Below are positions 1 through 8,579 of a stretch of 64,000 nt of DNA, piece by piece. The stretch lies in NCBI GenBank assembly GCA_025358295.1, contig JANYJY010000059.1, forward strand, positions 46,097 through 110,096, given 5' to 3'. The first letter of the stretch is position 1; each line of letters starts with the position of its first letter. The notes beneath the pieces were generated by a model that was not told the DNA's origin, made no database searches, and saw nothing but the letters and a program-made list of their open reading frames with translations. Source of the DNA: Gammaproteobacteria bacterium. Lineage in GTDB: Bacteria > Pseudomonadota > Gammaproteobacteria > Steroidobacterales > Steroidobacteraceae. A program made the position numbers and the translations under genes.

Positions 1-1384
1 CGGTGGCTCTGCCGCGCACTCGAATCGGGTAGTTTTCCGCCGCATACGGCAGAAGAATCGAAACCATAGCGCTCGACCCGATGATCAGCAGGGTCAGCGG
101 CACGACGGGGTTCGATAGGATGGGCAACAGGCCGGTACCGCGCAGGAGGATCGCCAGCAATCCCAGCGAGGTAATTCCGATCGCCAACATCAGCGATGAC
201 TTGGTGCTCCAAGCCCCGTAGAGGTAGGCCGAGACGAGGATTGTGGGCGCCGCCAGCAATGTCGAGCGGGCAATCAGAGTGCTCGCCATACCGACGCTGT
301 GGCCTTCAGCGACCAGCACGCTGGGCAACCAAAGCAACACGCCGAAGTTGACCAAACCCCAGACCAGAGCGGCGAGCGTGAGCGCCGCAATCGTGGCCAG
401 TAGATGCGGATCACGAAAGCCTGCATCGATTCCACGGACGGGTGTTGCGTCGGGGCCCGGCTCGCGCACCGATGCGATCACTGCACCGAAGCGGGCCAGT
501 GTTGCGCGGGCCTCCTTCAGGCGCCCGATGTGCTGCAGAAAACGCGCCGATTCGGGAATGAAAGGACTGAGTGCAATCAGCAATAAGCCGGTGGGCAGAT
601 TGAGGAACCACATGATGCGCCAACCGAAATACGGCTGCAGCAGTGCCGACAGTGCACTGGCAGCGAAATAACCGCCGATGCTGCCGATACCGCCCACTAA
701 AACGAGGCACCAGCCCCGGTGTCTCGTCGGCATGATTTCCGCGAGCAGCGCATAGGCGACCGGCAGCATGCCGCCGGCGGCTGCGCCCATCAGGAAACAC
801 ATGGCGACATTCCACCAGAACGAGGGCATCGCGCCGCAGATCGACGTGCCGACAAACATCACCGATGACAGCAGTATCGAGGCGCGGCGGCCGTACAAGT
901 CGGCCAGCGCACCCCATATGAAAGAGCCGGCGGCTGTACCAAACAGTGCCGACAGCGGCAACAACGCCACGGTTGCGCGATCCACCGCGTATTCCGAACG
1001 CATGCCGGGTGTGACGAACCCCAGACTGGCCGGCTTCATAATGTCGATGATCAGGGCTACGGCCAGCACGCCCATGAGTCTCCAATGCGCTGCGGTGAGC
1101 GGCGCATCCTCGGGTGGCGCAATCGCGTCAAACGCCTCGCTAGCGGGCCGTCGACGCGGCAGCAATCCGTATCCCGCCGCTACAATGCCGAGGACGATCA
1201 GCAGCATGCCGATCAGCATTCCGGCATCCATGGGCATGCCCGACATGTTGAAGCCGGTATTGCGTGCCATCCAAAACATCGGCAGGTGCAGAATCACACC
1301 GATCGTGACCACCGTCGAGCCGAGCCAAAATGCCAGGGCATTGCGCCTTTCGGAAAAATGGAACAATTGAGCCGCCTGGCTCAT
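1..1384 (-). CDS. MFS transporter, 3' end beyond window
   Basis: About 461 codons are open from an ATG at 1384 to the window edge without a stop, so the C-terminus is missing. The protein is strongly hydrophobic and carries the MFS loop signature GALADLYGRRASIL after the second membrane segment, followed by a glycine/alanine-rich helix pair and a central hydrophilic loop. This is the 12-helix H+-coupled major facilitator layout, nearest in feel to organic-acid/aromatic-acid symporters. The ATG shares four bases (ATGA) with the stop of the NCS1 permease upstream, so it is the last gene of a co-translated run. The substrate cannot be read from the sequence. The opposite strand is also open here but gives no recognisable protein. 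Confidence 0.85.
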   Translation of the reverse strand, partial: MSQAAQLFHFSERRNALAFWLGSTVVTIGVILHLPMFWMARNTGFNMSGMPMDAGMLIGMLLIVLGIVAAGYGLLPRRRPASEAFDAIAPPEDAPLTAAHWRLMGVLAVALIIDIMKPASLGFVTPGMRSEYAVDRATVALLPLSALFGTAAGSFIWGALADLYGRRASILLSSVMFVGTSICGAMPSFWWNVAMCFLMGAAAGGMLPVAYALLAEIMPTRHRGWCLVLVGGIGSIGGYFAASALSALLQPYFGWRIMWFLNLPTGLLLIALSPFIPESARFLQHIGRLKEARATLARFGAVIASVREPGPDATPVRGIDAGFRDPHLLATIAALTLAALVWGLVNFGVLLWLPSVLVAEGHSVGMASTLIARSTLLAAPTILVSAYLYGAWSTKSSLMLAIGITSLGLLAILLRGTGLLPILSNPVVPLTLLIIGSSAMVSILLPYAAENYPIRVRGRAT

Positions 1385-2787
1385 GCCGGATATCCGCCGC
1401 GGCGGGCGCGTATAACGAGGCGGCTGCATAGAAAATAAACCAAGCCCGCTGCCGCTGCCGCGGGCAAAGAGGCCGTCACGTAGGGATAGAACTCGGCGGA
1501 CGCGTACGTCAGCGGATTGAGCAAGACCGTGTAGGTGATGCAACCTGCCGCCAGCGCCAGCATCGCCGCCGGATTGATGCCGCGCCAGAAGTGATACGGC
1601 CGCCCCGGCGCATCCGCGTACACCGCACGGATGTCGATTTGGCCGCGGCGAAGAACGAAATAGTCGACGATCTGAATACCGCATAATGGCGCGAATGCCA
1701 CGGCGATCAGCGTCAGAAAATTGCCGAATTTCGCAAAGAACAAATCCGGTATGAAAATCCCGACCAAGGCCACCGGCGCGATGGTGATCATCAGCAGCGT
1801 GGTCCATGTGCGCTTTTGCATGGACGCGAAATTGCGCAAGCCGATCGCCGACGCGTAGATACCGGCGGTCGTCGTGCCGAAATTTGCGGCGGTGACGAAG
1901 GTCAGTGAAACGATCGCGTAGGTAGGTCCGCCGACGATGCGCAGCCACTCCGTGGGGTCGGAGGATTTGAGAACCAGCGAGCCCGCCAGCCCGATGAGGC
2001 TCAATATCGGAACGGGGGCCGCCATGCCGAGCATCACCGGCAGGACCACGGTTCTGCCGTTGGGCGCCATTCGAATCATCGCGCCGATATAGGGCCACCA
2101 GGAGAGGGTTGCACCGATGCCGAGTTCGACGCCCGTGGTGTAGTTCCATAAATGGCTGGGGTTCGCGCCGGCGGGTTGGGCTGCGAGGAGTTCCGGCCAG
2201 CGGCGCGAAACGAGCAGATACAGCATCCAAAGCCCGATGAATACATGCGCGACCAGGATGTTCGACACCATCGAGACGCCGGTCGCACCGCGACGCAGCG
2301 CCGTGAAGATGATGGCGCACGCGACCACCGTTAACAGGGGCACCAAAGCGACGTTATGCGGACCCAAGTCGAGGATGCCGAGCGCCACGGCCAGCTGCAC
2401 CGCGGATTTTGCGAAGAATATGATCAGCAAGGAATTCCAGCCGATGATTGAAATGGCCTGAAGCGCCGCCGGCACGACCCACCCGCGAGCTCCGAATTGG
2501 GGTTTGGTGGCGGCAATGGAGTCGATGCCGAACCGAACACAAGTGGGCCCCGCGGCGAGAAGCACGAGAAGCATGCCGATCATGCAGCCGGCGCCCAGCG
2601 CGAAGCCGCCTTTGATGAATCCAAGGTAACTGCCGACCGATTCACCGATCAGATAGCACCAGGTGGCGGCCGCAGTCGTGGCGAGCGTCAGAGTCAGGCG
2701 TGCGGCACCCCAAGTGCGCTCTCGGGGGAGCAGCGGCCAGCCGCTCTCGTCGGCTTGCGGACTCGCGGCCGCCGTCACGTCCACCAA
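1381..2787 (-). CDS. NCS1-family permease (nucleobase/hydantoin/allantoin type)
   Basis: 468 residues with about 12 hydrophobic segments. The N-terminal part (RERTWGAARLTLTLATTAAA, then a glycine-rich segment ending SYLGFIKGG) and the FGIDSIAATKPQFG loop fit the nucleobase:cation symporter-1 family, which imports cytosine, uracil, allantoin, hydantoin or thiamine with H+ or Na+. The start is TTG at 2787 or GTG at 2784; either overlaps the end of the small membrane protein gene upstream. The stop overlaps the ATG of the MFS gene downstream. Neighbours (aldehyde dehydrogenase, malonyl-CoA ligase) would fit uptake of a compound degraded to a C3 acid, but that is inference. Confidence 0.85.
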   Translation of the reverse strand: MVDVTAAASPQADESGWPLLPRERTWGAARLTLTLATTAAATWCYLIGESVGSYLGFIKGGFALGAGCMIGMLLVLLAAGPTCVRFGIDSIAATKPQFGARGWVVPAALQAISIIGWNSLLIIFFAKSAVQLAVALGILDLGPHNVALVPLLTVVACAIIFTALRRGATGVSMVSNILVAHVFIGLWMLYLLVSRRWPELLAAQPAGANPSHLWNYTTGVELGIGATLSWWPYIGAMIRMAPNGRTVVLPVMLGMAAPVPILSLIGLAGSLVLKSSDPTEWLRIVGGPTYAIVSLTFVTAANFGTTTAGIYASAIGLRNFASMQKRTWTTLLMITIAPVALVGIFIPDLFFAKFGNFLTLIAVAFAPLCGIQIVDYFVLRRGQIDIRAVYADAPGRPYHFWRGINPAAMLALAAGCITYTVLLNPLTYASAEFYPYVTASLPAAAAAGLVYFLCSRLVIRARRGGYPA

Positions 2788-2963
2788 CCGACGGCGAGCA
2801 AGGCCAGAGGTAAGGCGATCCCCAATAGAATCATCCAGAACCAGCTGGCTGAATCGAAGTCCGCGGGCGGTGCACCGGTTTCGAATGCCGCGATGCGCGA
2901 TTCCAATTCCGCCGGCAGTGCCTGCGGGCGGGGCACCGAGTCGGAGCGATCCGAGTCAGTCAT
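2775..2963 (-). CDS. small single-helix membrane protein
   Basis: 62 residues from ATG at 2963. A charged, proline-rich N-terminus (MTDSDRSDSVPRPQ, then an amphipathic stretch) is followed by one C-terminal membrane helix (WFWMILLGIALPLALLAVGW). The ATG lies inside the end of the aldehyde dehydrogenase gene (8-base overlap ATGACTGA) and its stop lies inside the start of the NCS1 permease gene, so translation of the three is almost certainly coupled. Some secondary transporters have a small helper subunit encoded immediately upstream; this position suggests a similar role, as inference. I do not recognise the family. Confidence 0.7.
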   Translation of the reverse strand: MTDSDRSDSVPRPQALPAELESRIAAFETGAPPADFDSASWFWMILLGIALPLALLAVGWWT

Positions 2964-4473
2964 GAGCGGCGCCGCGGAAGGATTCCGCATCGGAATACGG
3001 GAACCACCAGAAGTCATGCGCCTTGGCGCCGTAGTCGATCATCGATAGTTTCGTATGCCTGAATGTATCCAGACCTTCCGCGCCGAGTTGTCGGCCCATC
3101 CCGGACTGCTTGCGTCCGCCGAAAGGCCCCGCATCGTTGTCGAGCAGCGGAGCGTTGATCCACACCATGCCGGCTTCGAGTTCGTTCACGGCCCGCATGG
3201 ATTCCTCCAGGTTGGTCGTATACACGGTGGCGCCAAGCGCATAGCGCGAGCGGTTGGCCAGTGTCATCGCTTCGTCGAAGCTCTTGACCACGCTTACCGG
3301 CGCCACCGGCCCGAATGTCTCATCGTTCATAATGGGCGCATCGGGTGAAATATCGCCGAGGACGGTCGGATCGACGAACCAACCCTTGGCAAGATTTGCG
3401 GGCCGGCCGCCGCCCGCCAAGACCTTTGCACCCTGCGAGGTCGCTTGATCGAGTATGCCTAAATAGCGGGTGAGTTCGCGTTTCGACGCGAGGGGTCCCA
3501 TGTCGACTCGCTCCAGCCCGTTGCCGACGCGAATCTGCCGCGTGTAATGCACTAGCCTAGCAATGAATTCGTCATAGACCTTTTCATGCACGTAAAAACG
3601 TTCGGCGGCCGCGCAGACCTGGCCGCAATTCAGGAATGCACCGAAGGCGGCGCCCCGTGCCGCAATATCGACGGGCGCCGACGGCATAACGATGAAAGGA
3701 TCGTTGCCCGAAGTCTCGATCAGGGTGCGCTTATAAAGCCGCCCGCAGGTCTGCGCGATGATGCGCCCGGTCTCGATCCCGCCGGTGAACGCGATCATGT
3801 GCGTGTCCGGATGCTCGACCAAGCGCTTGCCCACGCCGCCACCGCCGGTGAGGACCTGCACCAGCCCCGCCGGTAGCGAGTCGAATGCCTCGATGAATTG
3901 CAGGGTCGTGAGGCTGGTCAGTTCGGACGGCTTGATGATGACGGCATTGCCGCTCGCAATCGCCGCCGCCGCCTGCCAGCACAGCAGGCAGAGTGGGTAA
4001 TTGAACGGCAAAATGATCACCACCACGCCGAGAGGATCCTTGGTCGTGAAATGAAACTGGCCATCCACTGCCGATCCCAGCACCTTGCCGTTTTCGTGCC
4101 GCGCGATTTCGGCGTAGTAGTCGATGGCGCTTGCCGACCATGCCACCTCGTCGAAGGATTCCTTGTAGGGTTTGCCCATTTCGCGGGTGAGCATCTCCGC
4201 TACGAGCGGCCGGGCCGCCATGACCTGTCTGGATACGTCGTGCAGCAGTTCGGCCCGGCGATGAAAGTTGACTGAGTGCCAGCTGCGCTGCGCCGTGCTG
4301 GCTGCCGCAACGGCCGCATCGATCTCCGCAGGCGTAGCATCTGCGATTTGCCCCACGCGCTCCTCGGTTGCGGGGTCCATCACGTCGGTCGACGCACTTC
4401 CCGCCGCACGCACGAGCCGGCCGCCGATTCGCTGGTGACCACTTAGTTTTGAGAATGCCGCAATCGCGCTCAT
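2956..4473 (-). CDS. NAD(P)-dependent aldehyde dehydrogenase
   Basis: 505 residues, normal length for the ALDH superfamily. Seen: the cofactor-site segment PFNYPLCLLCWQAAAAIASG with IIKPSE, FTGGIETGR, a general-base Glu in IETSGNDPF (usually ELGGK or ELGGSDP, so the loop is unusual) and the catalytic Cys in LNCGQVCAAAERF. The enzyme oxidises an aldehyde to an acid with NAD(P)+. The residues do not fix the substrate; succinate or malonate semialdehyde are options given the neighbourhood. ATG at 4473 is preferred over an in-frame TTG two codons earlier. The 3' end overlaps the small membrane protein gene; a thioesterase gene lies 69 bases upstream. Confidence 0.9.
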   Translation of the reverse strand: MSAIAAFSKLSGHQRIGGRLVRAAGSASTDVMDPATEERVGQIADATPAEIDAAVAAASTAQRSWHSVNFHRRAELLHDVSRQVMAARPLVAEMLTREMGKPYKESFDEVAWSASAIDYYAEIARHENGKVLGSAVDGQFHFTTKDPLGVVVIILPFNYPLCLLCWQAAAAIASGNAVIIKPSELTSLTTLQFIEAFDSLPAGLVQVLTGGGGVGKRLVEHPDTHMIAFTGGIETGRIIAQTCGRLYKRTLIETSGNDPFIVMPSAPVDIAARGAAFGAFLNCGQVCAAAERFYVHEKVYDEFIARLVHYTRQIRVGNGLERVDMGPLASKRELTRYLGILDQATSQGAKVLAGGGRPANLAKGWFVDPTVLGDISPDAPIMNDETFGPVAPVSVVKSFDEAMTLANRSRYALGATVYTTNLEESMRAVNELEAGMVWINAPLLDNDAGPFGGRKQSGMGRQLGAEGLDTFRHTKLSMIDYGAKAHDFWWFPYSDAESFRGAAHD

Positions 4474-4542
4474 GAACAACTCCGTCGAATATAGCCAGTC
4501 GAGAATTTTAGTGTGAGGGAAGGGCGAGCGGTGCGCTTTAGG

Positions 4543-4953
4543 TCAAGCGGGACCGGGAAGCTTCTGGTATTTGAATGTGCCCATCGCCTTCGCAATGAGG
4601 CGTTCGTCCGTGTCGCGCACCTCGCCTTCGCAGAAGGCCATGGTGTTTGAGCGGTGAAATGCATGCGCCGACGCCAGCAGGCGCGTGCCGGCGTTGGCCG
4701 GCTGCAGGAAATTGGTTTTCATCTCCACTGTCACGCCGCCGCCCGCGGTGGGGTCGAGTGAGCGGCCTGCCACGGCCATGGCAACATCGAGCAGAGTCAT
4801 CAACACGCCGCCATGAGCGACCGACCAGCTGTTCAAATGTCTTGGAGCAAGATTCAGCGCGATGACCGCCCGGCCGTTGTCGGCGCTGATGAATTCGATG
4901 CCGAGGTCCTTGATGAAAGGAATGTCGTTCCGAAATGCGATTGATTGGCTCAT
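4543..4953 (-). CDS. PaaI-type hotdog thioesterase
   Basis: 136 residues, single hotdog domain. The HGG motif in WSVAHGGVLMTLLD, followed by the helix aspartate, and the VTVEMKTNFLQPA strand are typical of the PaaI / DUF4442 acyl-CoA thioesterases, which hydrolyse short-chain or aryl acyl-CoA esters in the cytoplasm. It is the first gene of the minus-strand run that includes the aldehyde dehydrogenase, and is divergent from the MHS transporter with about 90 bases between the start codons. With the malonyl-CoA ligase nearby it may balance CoA pools; the substrate is unknown. Confidence 0.85.
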   Translation of the reverse strand: MSQSIAFRNDIPFIKDLGIEFISADNGRAVIALNLAPRHLNSWSVAHGGVLMTLLDVAMAVAGRSLDPTAGGGVTVEMKTNFLQPANAGTRLLASAHAFHRSNTMAFCEGEVRDTDERLIAKAMGTFKYQKLPGPA

Positions 4954-5045
4954 GAGGTGTGAATTTATTCTACCCTAGCCCGGGAGAATTGCAGAGACGC
5001 GGCGCACCTCGACTTGACCAATTCACAAAGACGGCTACCTTTGCA

Positions 5046-6353
5046 ATGGTTAACGACTCGAGATGGATCTTGGCACACATTCCCACGGTTTCACGGATCA
5101 GCGCAGTATTTGCGGGCTCGGCGGGCAATCTGGTCGAATGGTTCGACTGGTATACCTACTCGGCTGCCGCGTTGTATTTCGCGCCGATTTTTTTCCCCAA
5201 AGGCGACCAGACGGCGCAGCTTCTACAGGCTGCGGCGATATTCGCCGTGGGTTTCTTTGCCCGACCGCTCGGCGCCTGGTTGATGGGACTGTACGCCGAC
5301 CGGGCGGGCCGCAAGGCTGCGTTGACATTGTCGGTCAGCATGATGTGCGGGGGATCGCTCGTGATTGCCGTGACGCCCGGAGCGGCCACGATCGGCCTCG
5401 GTGCGCCGGTCATTTTGCTTCTGGCACGGATATTTCAGGGCTTGTCCCTGGGCGGTGAATACGGCGCCAGCGCGACTTACATCAGCGAAGTGGCGGGACG
5501 CAAGTACCGAGGTTTCTGGTCCAGCTTCCACTACGTGACGTTGATCGGCGGTCAGCTCACGGCATTGGGCGTGCTGATCATTCTGCAACATTTCCTGTCG
5601 AAGGCCGACATGGCTGTCTGGGGATGGCGGATTCCTTTCGTGATCGGGGCCGGTCTGGCCTTCGTGGCCTTCTGGCTGCGGCGACGAATGCAGGAGTCCG
5701 AGTCGTTCGTGCGTGCCGCTGCGGCCGGAACCGGGGGAGCGGGCATGGCGCAACTTTTTGCCAAGCATCCGCGAGCGGCATTCACCGTTCTTGGGATGAC
5801 GGCAGGCGGTTCGATGATCTTCTATGTCTATACCACGTACATGCAGAAGTTCTTGGCAAATTCTGCGGGATTCACCAAGGACCAGGCGTCTGAGATTAGT
5901 GCTGTCAGCCTGATTGCTTTCATGACCGTGCAACCACTATTCGGCTGGCTTTCCGACCGGGTCGGCCGCAAGCCCCTGTTGCTAATGGCGTTCGGCGGGG
6001 GGGCGCTGATTACCTGGCCCGTGATGACGGGCGTCGCGGCGGCGCACTCGCCCTGGGTTGCGTTCGGTCTGATCCTGGCCGCGATGATGATTCAGTCCGG
6101 CTATACCTCGATCAGCGGAGTCGTAAAAGCCGAGCTCTTTCCCACCGCCATTCGATCTCTCGGCGTCGCAGTGCCCTATGCACTGGCCAACGCAGTTTTC
6201 GGCGGCACGGCCGAATACATCGCACTATGGTTCAAATCAGCCGGCTCGGAGAGCGGATTTTATGTATATGCCTCGGTGCTGTCGGGGATCAGTTTCCTGA
6301 CGGCACTGACCATGAAGGAGACCCGCATACACAGCCGCATTCTGGAAGATTGA
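5046..6353 (+). CDS. MFS transporter, metabolite:H+ symporter (KgtP/ShiA-like)
   Basis: 435 residues from ATG at 5046, the length of 2-oxoglutarate permease. The N-terminal AGSAGNLVEWFDWYTYS and loop 2-3 motif GLYADRAGRKAAL, with GGEYGASATYISE in helix 5, are characteristic of the MHS subfamily, which carries small organic acids (2-oxoglutarate, shikimate, citrate, proline/betaine). The frame is open back to 4959 but the extra residues are hydrophilic and lie before the family's usual start. It precedes the MatB-like ligase by 17 bases and is probably co-transcribed, suggesting import of a dicarboxylate such as malonate; that link is inferred. Confidence 0.85.
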   Translation: MVNDSRWILAHIPTVSRISAVFAGSAGNLVEWFDWYTYSAAALYFAPIFFPKGDQTAQLLQAAAIFAVGFFARPLGAWLMGLYADRAGRKAALTLSVSMMCGGSLVIAVTPGAATIGLGAPVILLLARIFQGLSLGGEYGASATYISEVAGRKYRGFWSSFHYVTLIGGQLTALGVLIILQHFLSKADMAVWGWRIPFVIGAGLAFVAFWLRRRMQESESFVRAAAAGTGGAGMAQLFAKHPRAAFTVLGMTAGGSMIFYVYTTYMQKFLANSAGFTKDQASEISAVSLIAFMTVQPLFGWLSDRVGRKPLLLMAFGGGALITWPVMTGVAAAHSPWVAFGLILAAMMIQSGYTSISGVVKAELFPTAIRSLGVAVPYALANAVFGGTAEYIALWFKSAGSESGFYVYASVLSGISFLTALTMKETRIHSRILED

Positions 6354-6370
6354 TTCGGCATACTGTCATC

Positions 6371-7924
6371 ATGCTTGCCACTACCAATCCCGCCGACTGG
6401 GTCGAATCCTGGGCGCGCGTTCAGCCGCTGCAGCCATTCCTTAAGACTCCCGACGGCGGACAAATTACCTACGCCGAGCTTGACCGGCGTTGCGGACGCT
6501 TCGCCTCGGCTCTGATGCGCCGGGGTGTCGTGCCGGGCGATCGTGTCGTCGTTCAGGTCGATAAATCGGTGGAGGCGGTGCTGCTCTATCTTGCATGCCT
6601 GCGCATGCGCGCGGTCTACGTGCCGATCAACGTGGCAAATACGCCCAATGAAGTCGATTATTTTTTACGCGACTCACAACCGCGTGTGGCCATCATCCGT
6701 CCGGCGGACCGTGCATTGCTCGAACCGCCCGCAACCGTGGCGGGGGTTCGTCACATCGAGACCTTGGGGGCGCAAGGTGAGGGGACGCTTCCCGCGCTCG
6801 TGCGGCAGGCCGATTCCGAACCCGAACTGTGCCGCAGCGGCGACGCGAATTCCCTAGCTGCCATCGTCTATACCTCTGGGACCACCGGCCGCTCGAAGGG
6901 TGCGATGCTGACGCGCGGCAATCTCGCCTCCAACGCGGCGGTGCTCGCCCACGCATGGCGCTTCACCCAGAACGATGTGCTGCTGCACACTCTGCCGTTG
7001 TTTCACGTTCACGGTCTGTTTGCGGCCATCAATACCGTGCTCGCATCGGGTTCCAGCCTCTTGCTGCTGCCGAAATTCGACGCGGCCGATGCGCTGCGGA
7101 TTTTGCCGCAAGTGACAGTGCTCATGGGCGTTCCCACGCACTACACCCGGTTATTGCATCGGGCCGAACTGAATCTCGAGACGTGCGCCGGTATGCGGCT
7201 GTTCGTCTCCGGATCGGCGCCACTGCTCGAGGAGACTCAGCGTGAGTTTCGGGTGCGTACCGGCCACGAGATCCTGGAGCGGTACGGGATGACCGAGACA
7301 TTGATGAACACATCGAACCCCTATGAGGGCCCACGCAAGCCGGGTTCTGTCGGGCCGCCGCTGGCGGGAATCGAGGTCCGGCTCGCCAAAACCGAAGACG
7401 CAGCCGTCGAGGCCGGTGCGGACGTCACGGGCATGCTCGAGGTCAAGGGCCCGAATGTGTTCGCCGGCTACTGGCGGGACCCCGAGAAGACACGCGGCGA
7501 GTTCACGTCGGATGGCTGGTTCAAGACTGGGGACCTCGGCCGTATCGATGACGATGGCTATGTCCAAATCGTCGGCCGCGCCAGGGATGTCGTCATCAGC
7601 GGCGGCTACAACGTCTATCCGAAGGAGGTCGAGATGGAATTGGATTCCCTGTCCGGCGTGCTGGAGAGCGCTGTGTTCGGCGTTCCACACCCGGATTTCG
7701 GCGAGGGTGTCACTGCGGTCGTCGTACCGCAAAGCACCGCGCAGTTGTCGGAGAGCGACATCATCAACTCTCTGCAAACCCGTCTGGCGCGTTACAAGGT
7801 GCCTAAGCGCGTCCTCCTGATTGGCGAGTTGCCGAGAAATACCATGGGCAAGGTCCAGAAAAATGTGTTGCGCGCCGAATATGCCTCTCTTTATGTGCCG
7901 GGGGCGCCGCCCGGGCGGGGCTGA
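6371..7924 (+). CDS. matB: malonyl-CoA synthetase (MatB-like acyl-CoA ligase)
   Basis: 517 residues of the ANL superfamily. Seen: P-loop YTSGTTGRSKGAML, LFHVHGLFAAIN, ATP-binding ERYGMTET followed by the MatB-like MNTSNPYEGPRKPGSVGPP, GWFKTGDLG, the hinge region GRARDVVISGGYNVYPKE and the C-terminal catalytic Lys in LPRNTMGKVQKNVLR. The pattern across the molecule follows malonate-CoA ligases, which convert malonate + ATP + CoA to malonyl-CoA, AMP and PPi. Start at ATG 6371; the frame is open further upstream but overlaps the transporter. It is the second gene of a two-gene unit with the MHS carrier. A related methylmalonate or acyl ligase is the alternative. Confidence 0.85.
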   Translation: MLATTNPADWVESWARVQPLQPFLKTPDGGQITYAELDRRCGRFASALMRRGVVPGDRVVVQVDKSVEAVLLYLACLRMRAVYVPINVANTPNEVDYFLRDSQPRVAIIRPADRALLEPPATVAGVRHIETLGAQGEGTLPALVRQADSEPELCRSGDANSLAAIVYTSGTTGRSKGAMLTRGNLASNAAVLAHAWRFTQNDVLLHTLPLFHVHGLFAAINTVLASGSSLLLLPKFDAADALRILPQVTVLMGVPTHYTRLLHRAELNLETCAGMRLFVSGSAPLLEETQREFRVRTGHEILERYGMTETLMNTSNPYEGPRKPGSVGPPLAGIEVRLAKTEDAAVEAGADVTGMLEVKGPNVFAGYWRDPEKTRGEFTSDGWFKTGDLGRIDDDGYVQIVGRARDVVISGGYNVYPKEVEMELDSLSGVLESAVFGVPHPDFGEGVTAVVVPQSTAQLSESDIINSLQTRLARYKVPKRVLLIGELPRNTMGKVQKNVLRAEYASLYVPGAPPGRG

Positions 7925-7994
7925 GCGCCTATTGTGGACCCTTGCGGGTTTCAGAAATCCCGGTAGCTGCCGCGCCGGCGTAACGCCGGCCCCG

Positions 7995-8579
7995 CTAATC
8001 GAGGTCGTGGCAGAGGGAGTCGCGAATTGTTCGCGGCAACGGGCTCAGCAGATGCCTATACTCGTTGTGATCGACGCCGATACTCAATGAGGCGCCGCTT
8101 TTCATTGCTTCAATCATCGAGGCCGACAGCTCAAAACGCAGAAAATGCACCGCCGAGGTCTTGTCGTCGTTTTCCCGCTCCATGTCTTCATCGGCGATTG
8201 CAAATACCCGCTCCATTTCGCTGACCCGGATCCAGCATCGGTCCTCGACTCCGATTAGGTTCTCGAGCGCAGTACGACGCAACTCGGGGTCTGGAAATTC
8301 CAGCAGTAACGTCACTTTCCAATTGCTGCCGTCCGGAATCAGCGGATTGTAGGCATCCAGTTCGCCTTGGATGCCGTCGCTCTCAAAGATCCGTTCGGCG
8401 CGCAGCATTTCGAGAATTTGATAGCGTATTGTCGTGACATCCTCGAAGCACCAGGTCGCATTGGGCCCGACTTGGACATTGCGCAATTGCTTGTGAGCAA
8501 TCACCTCGCTGCGCAGGCGCCCCCGTTCGCACGCATATTGCTCCAGACTGAGTAGATCCGAGCGCACCAATTTTCTCAC
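7995..8579 (-). CDS. DUF3501 family protein
   Basis: 194 residues. Starts at GTG 8579, sharing GTGA with the stop of the Fe-S oxidoreductase gene. Conserved blocks of DUF3501 are visible: KLVRSDLLSLEQYACERG, FEDVTTIRYQILEMLRAER, LDAYNPLIPDGSNWK, KTSAVHFLRFEL and SIGVDHNEY. The function of the family is not known to me; it is repeatedly encoded with rubrerythrin and a heterodisulfide-reductase-like protein, as here, which points to peroxide or redox stress. No membrane segment or cysteine cluster is present. A longer frame upstream overlaps the previous gene and is not used. Confidence 0.85.
   Translation of the reverse strand: MRKLVRSDLLSLEQYACERGRLRSEVIAHKQLRNVQVGPNATWCFEDVTTIRYQILEMLRAERIFESDGIQGELDAYNPLIPDGSNWKVTLLLEFPDPELRRTALENLIGVEDRCWIRVSEMERVFAIADEDMERENDDKTSAVHFLRFELSASMIEAMKSGASLSIGVDHNEYRHLLSPLPRTIRDSLCHDLD

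Noticed and set aside
411..1370. Long frames on both strands inside the MFS gene.
   Set aside because: They are arginine-, serine- and alanine-rich without domains, while the minus-strand frame running off the left edge gives a clear MFS protein.
2956..4473. Considered whether the aldehyde dehydrogenase is the missing BoxD.
   Set aside because: It is 35 kb from the box genes, has no BoxR-like site, and sits in a different operon.
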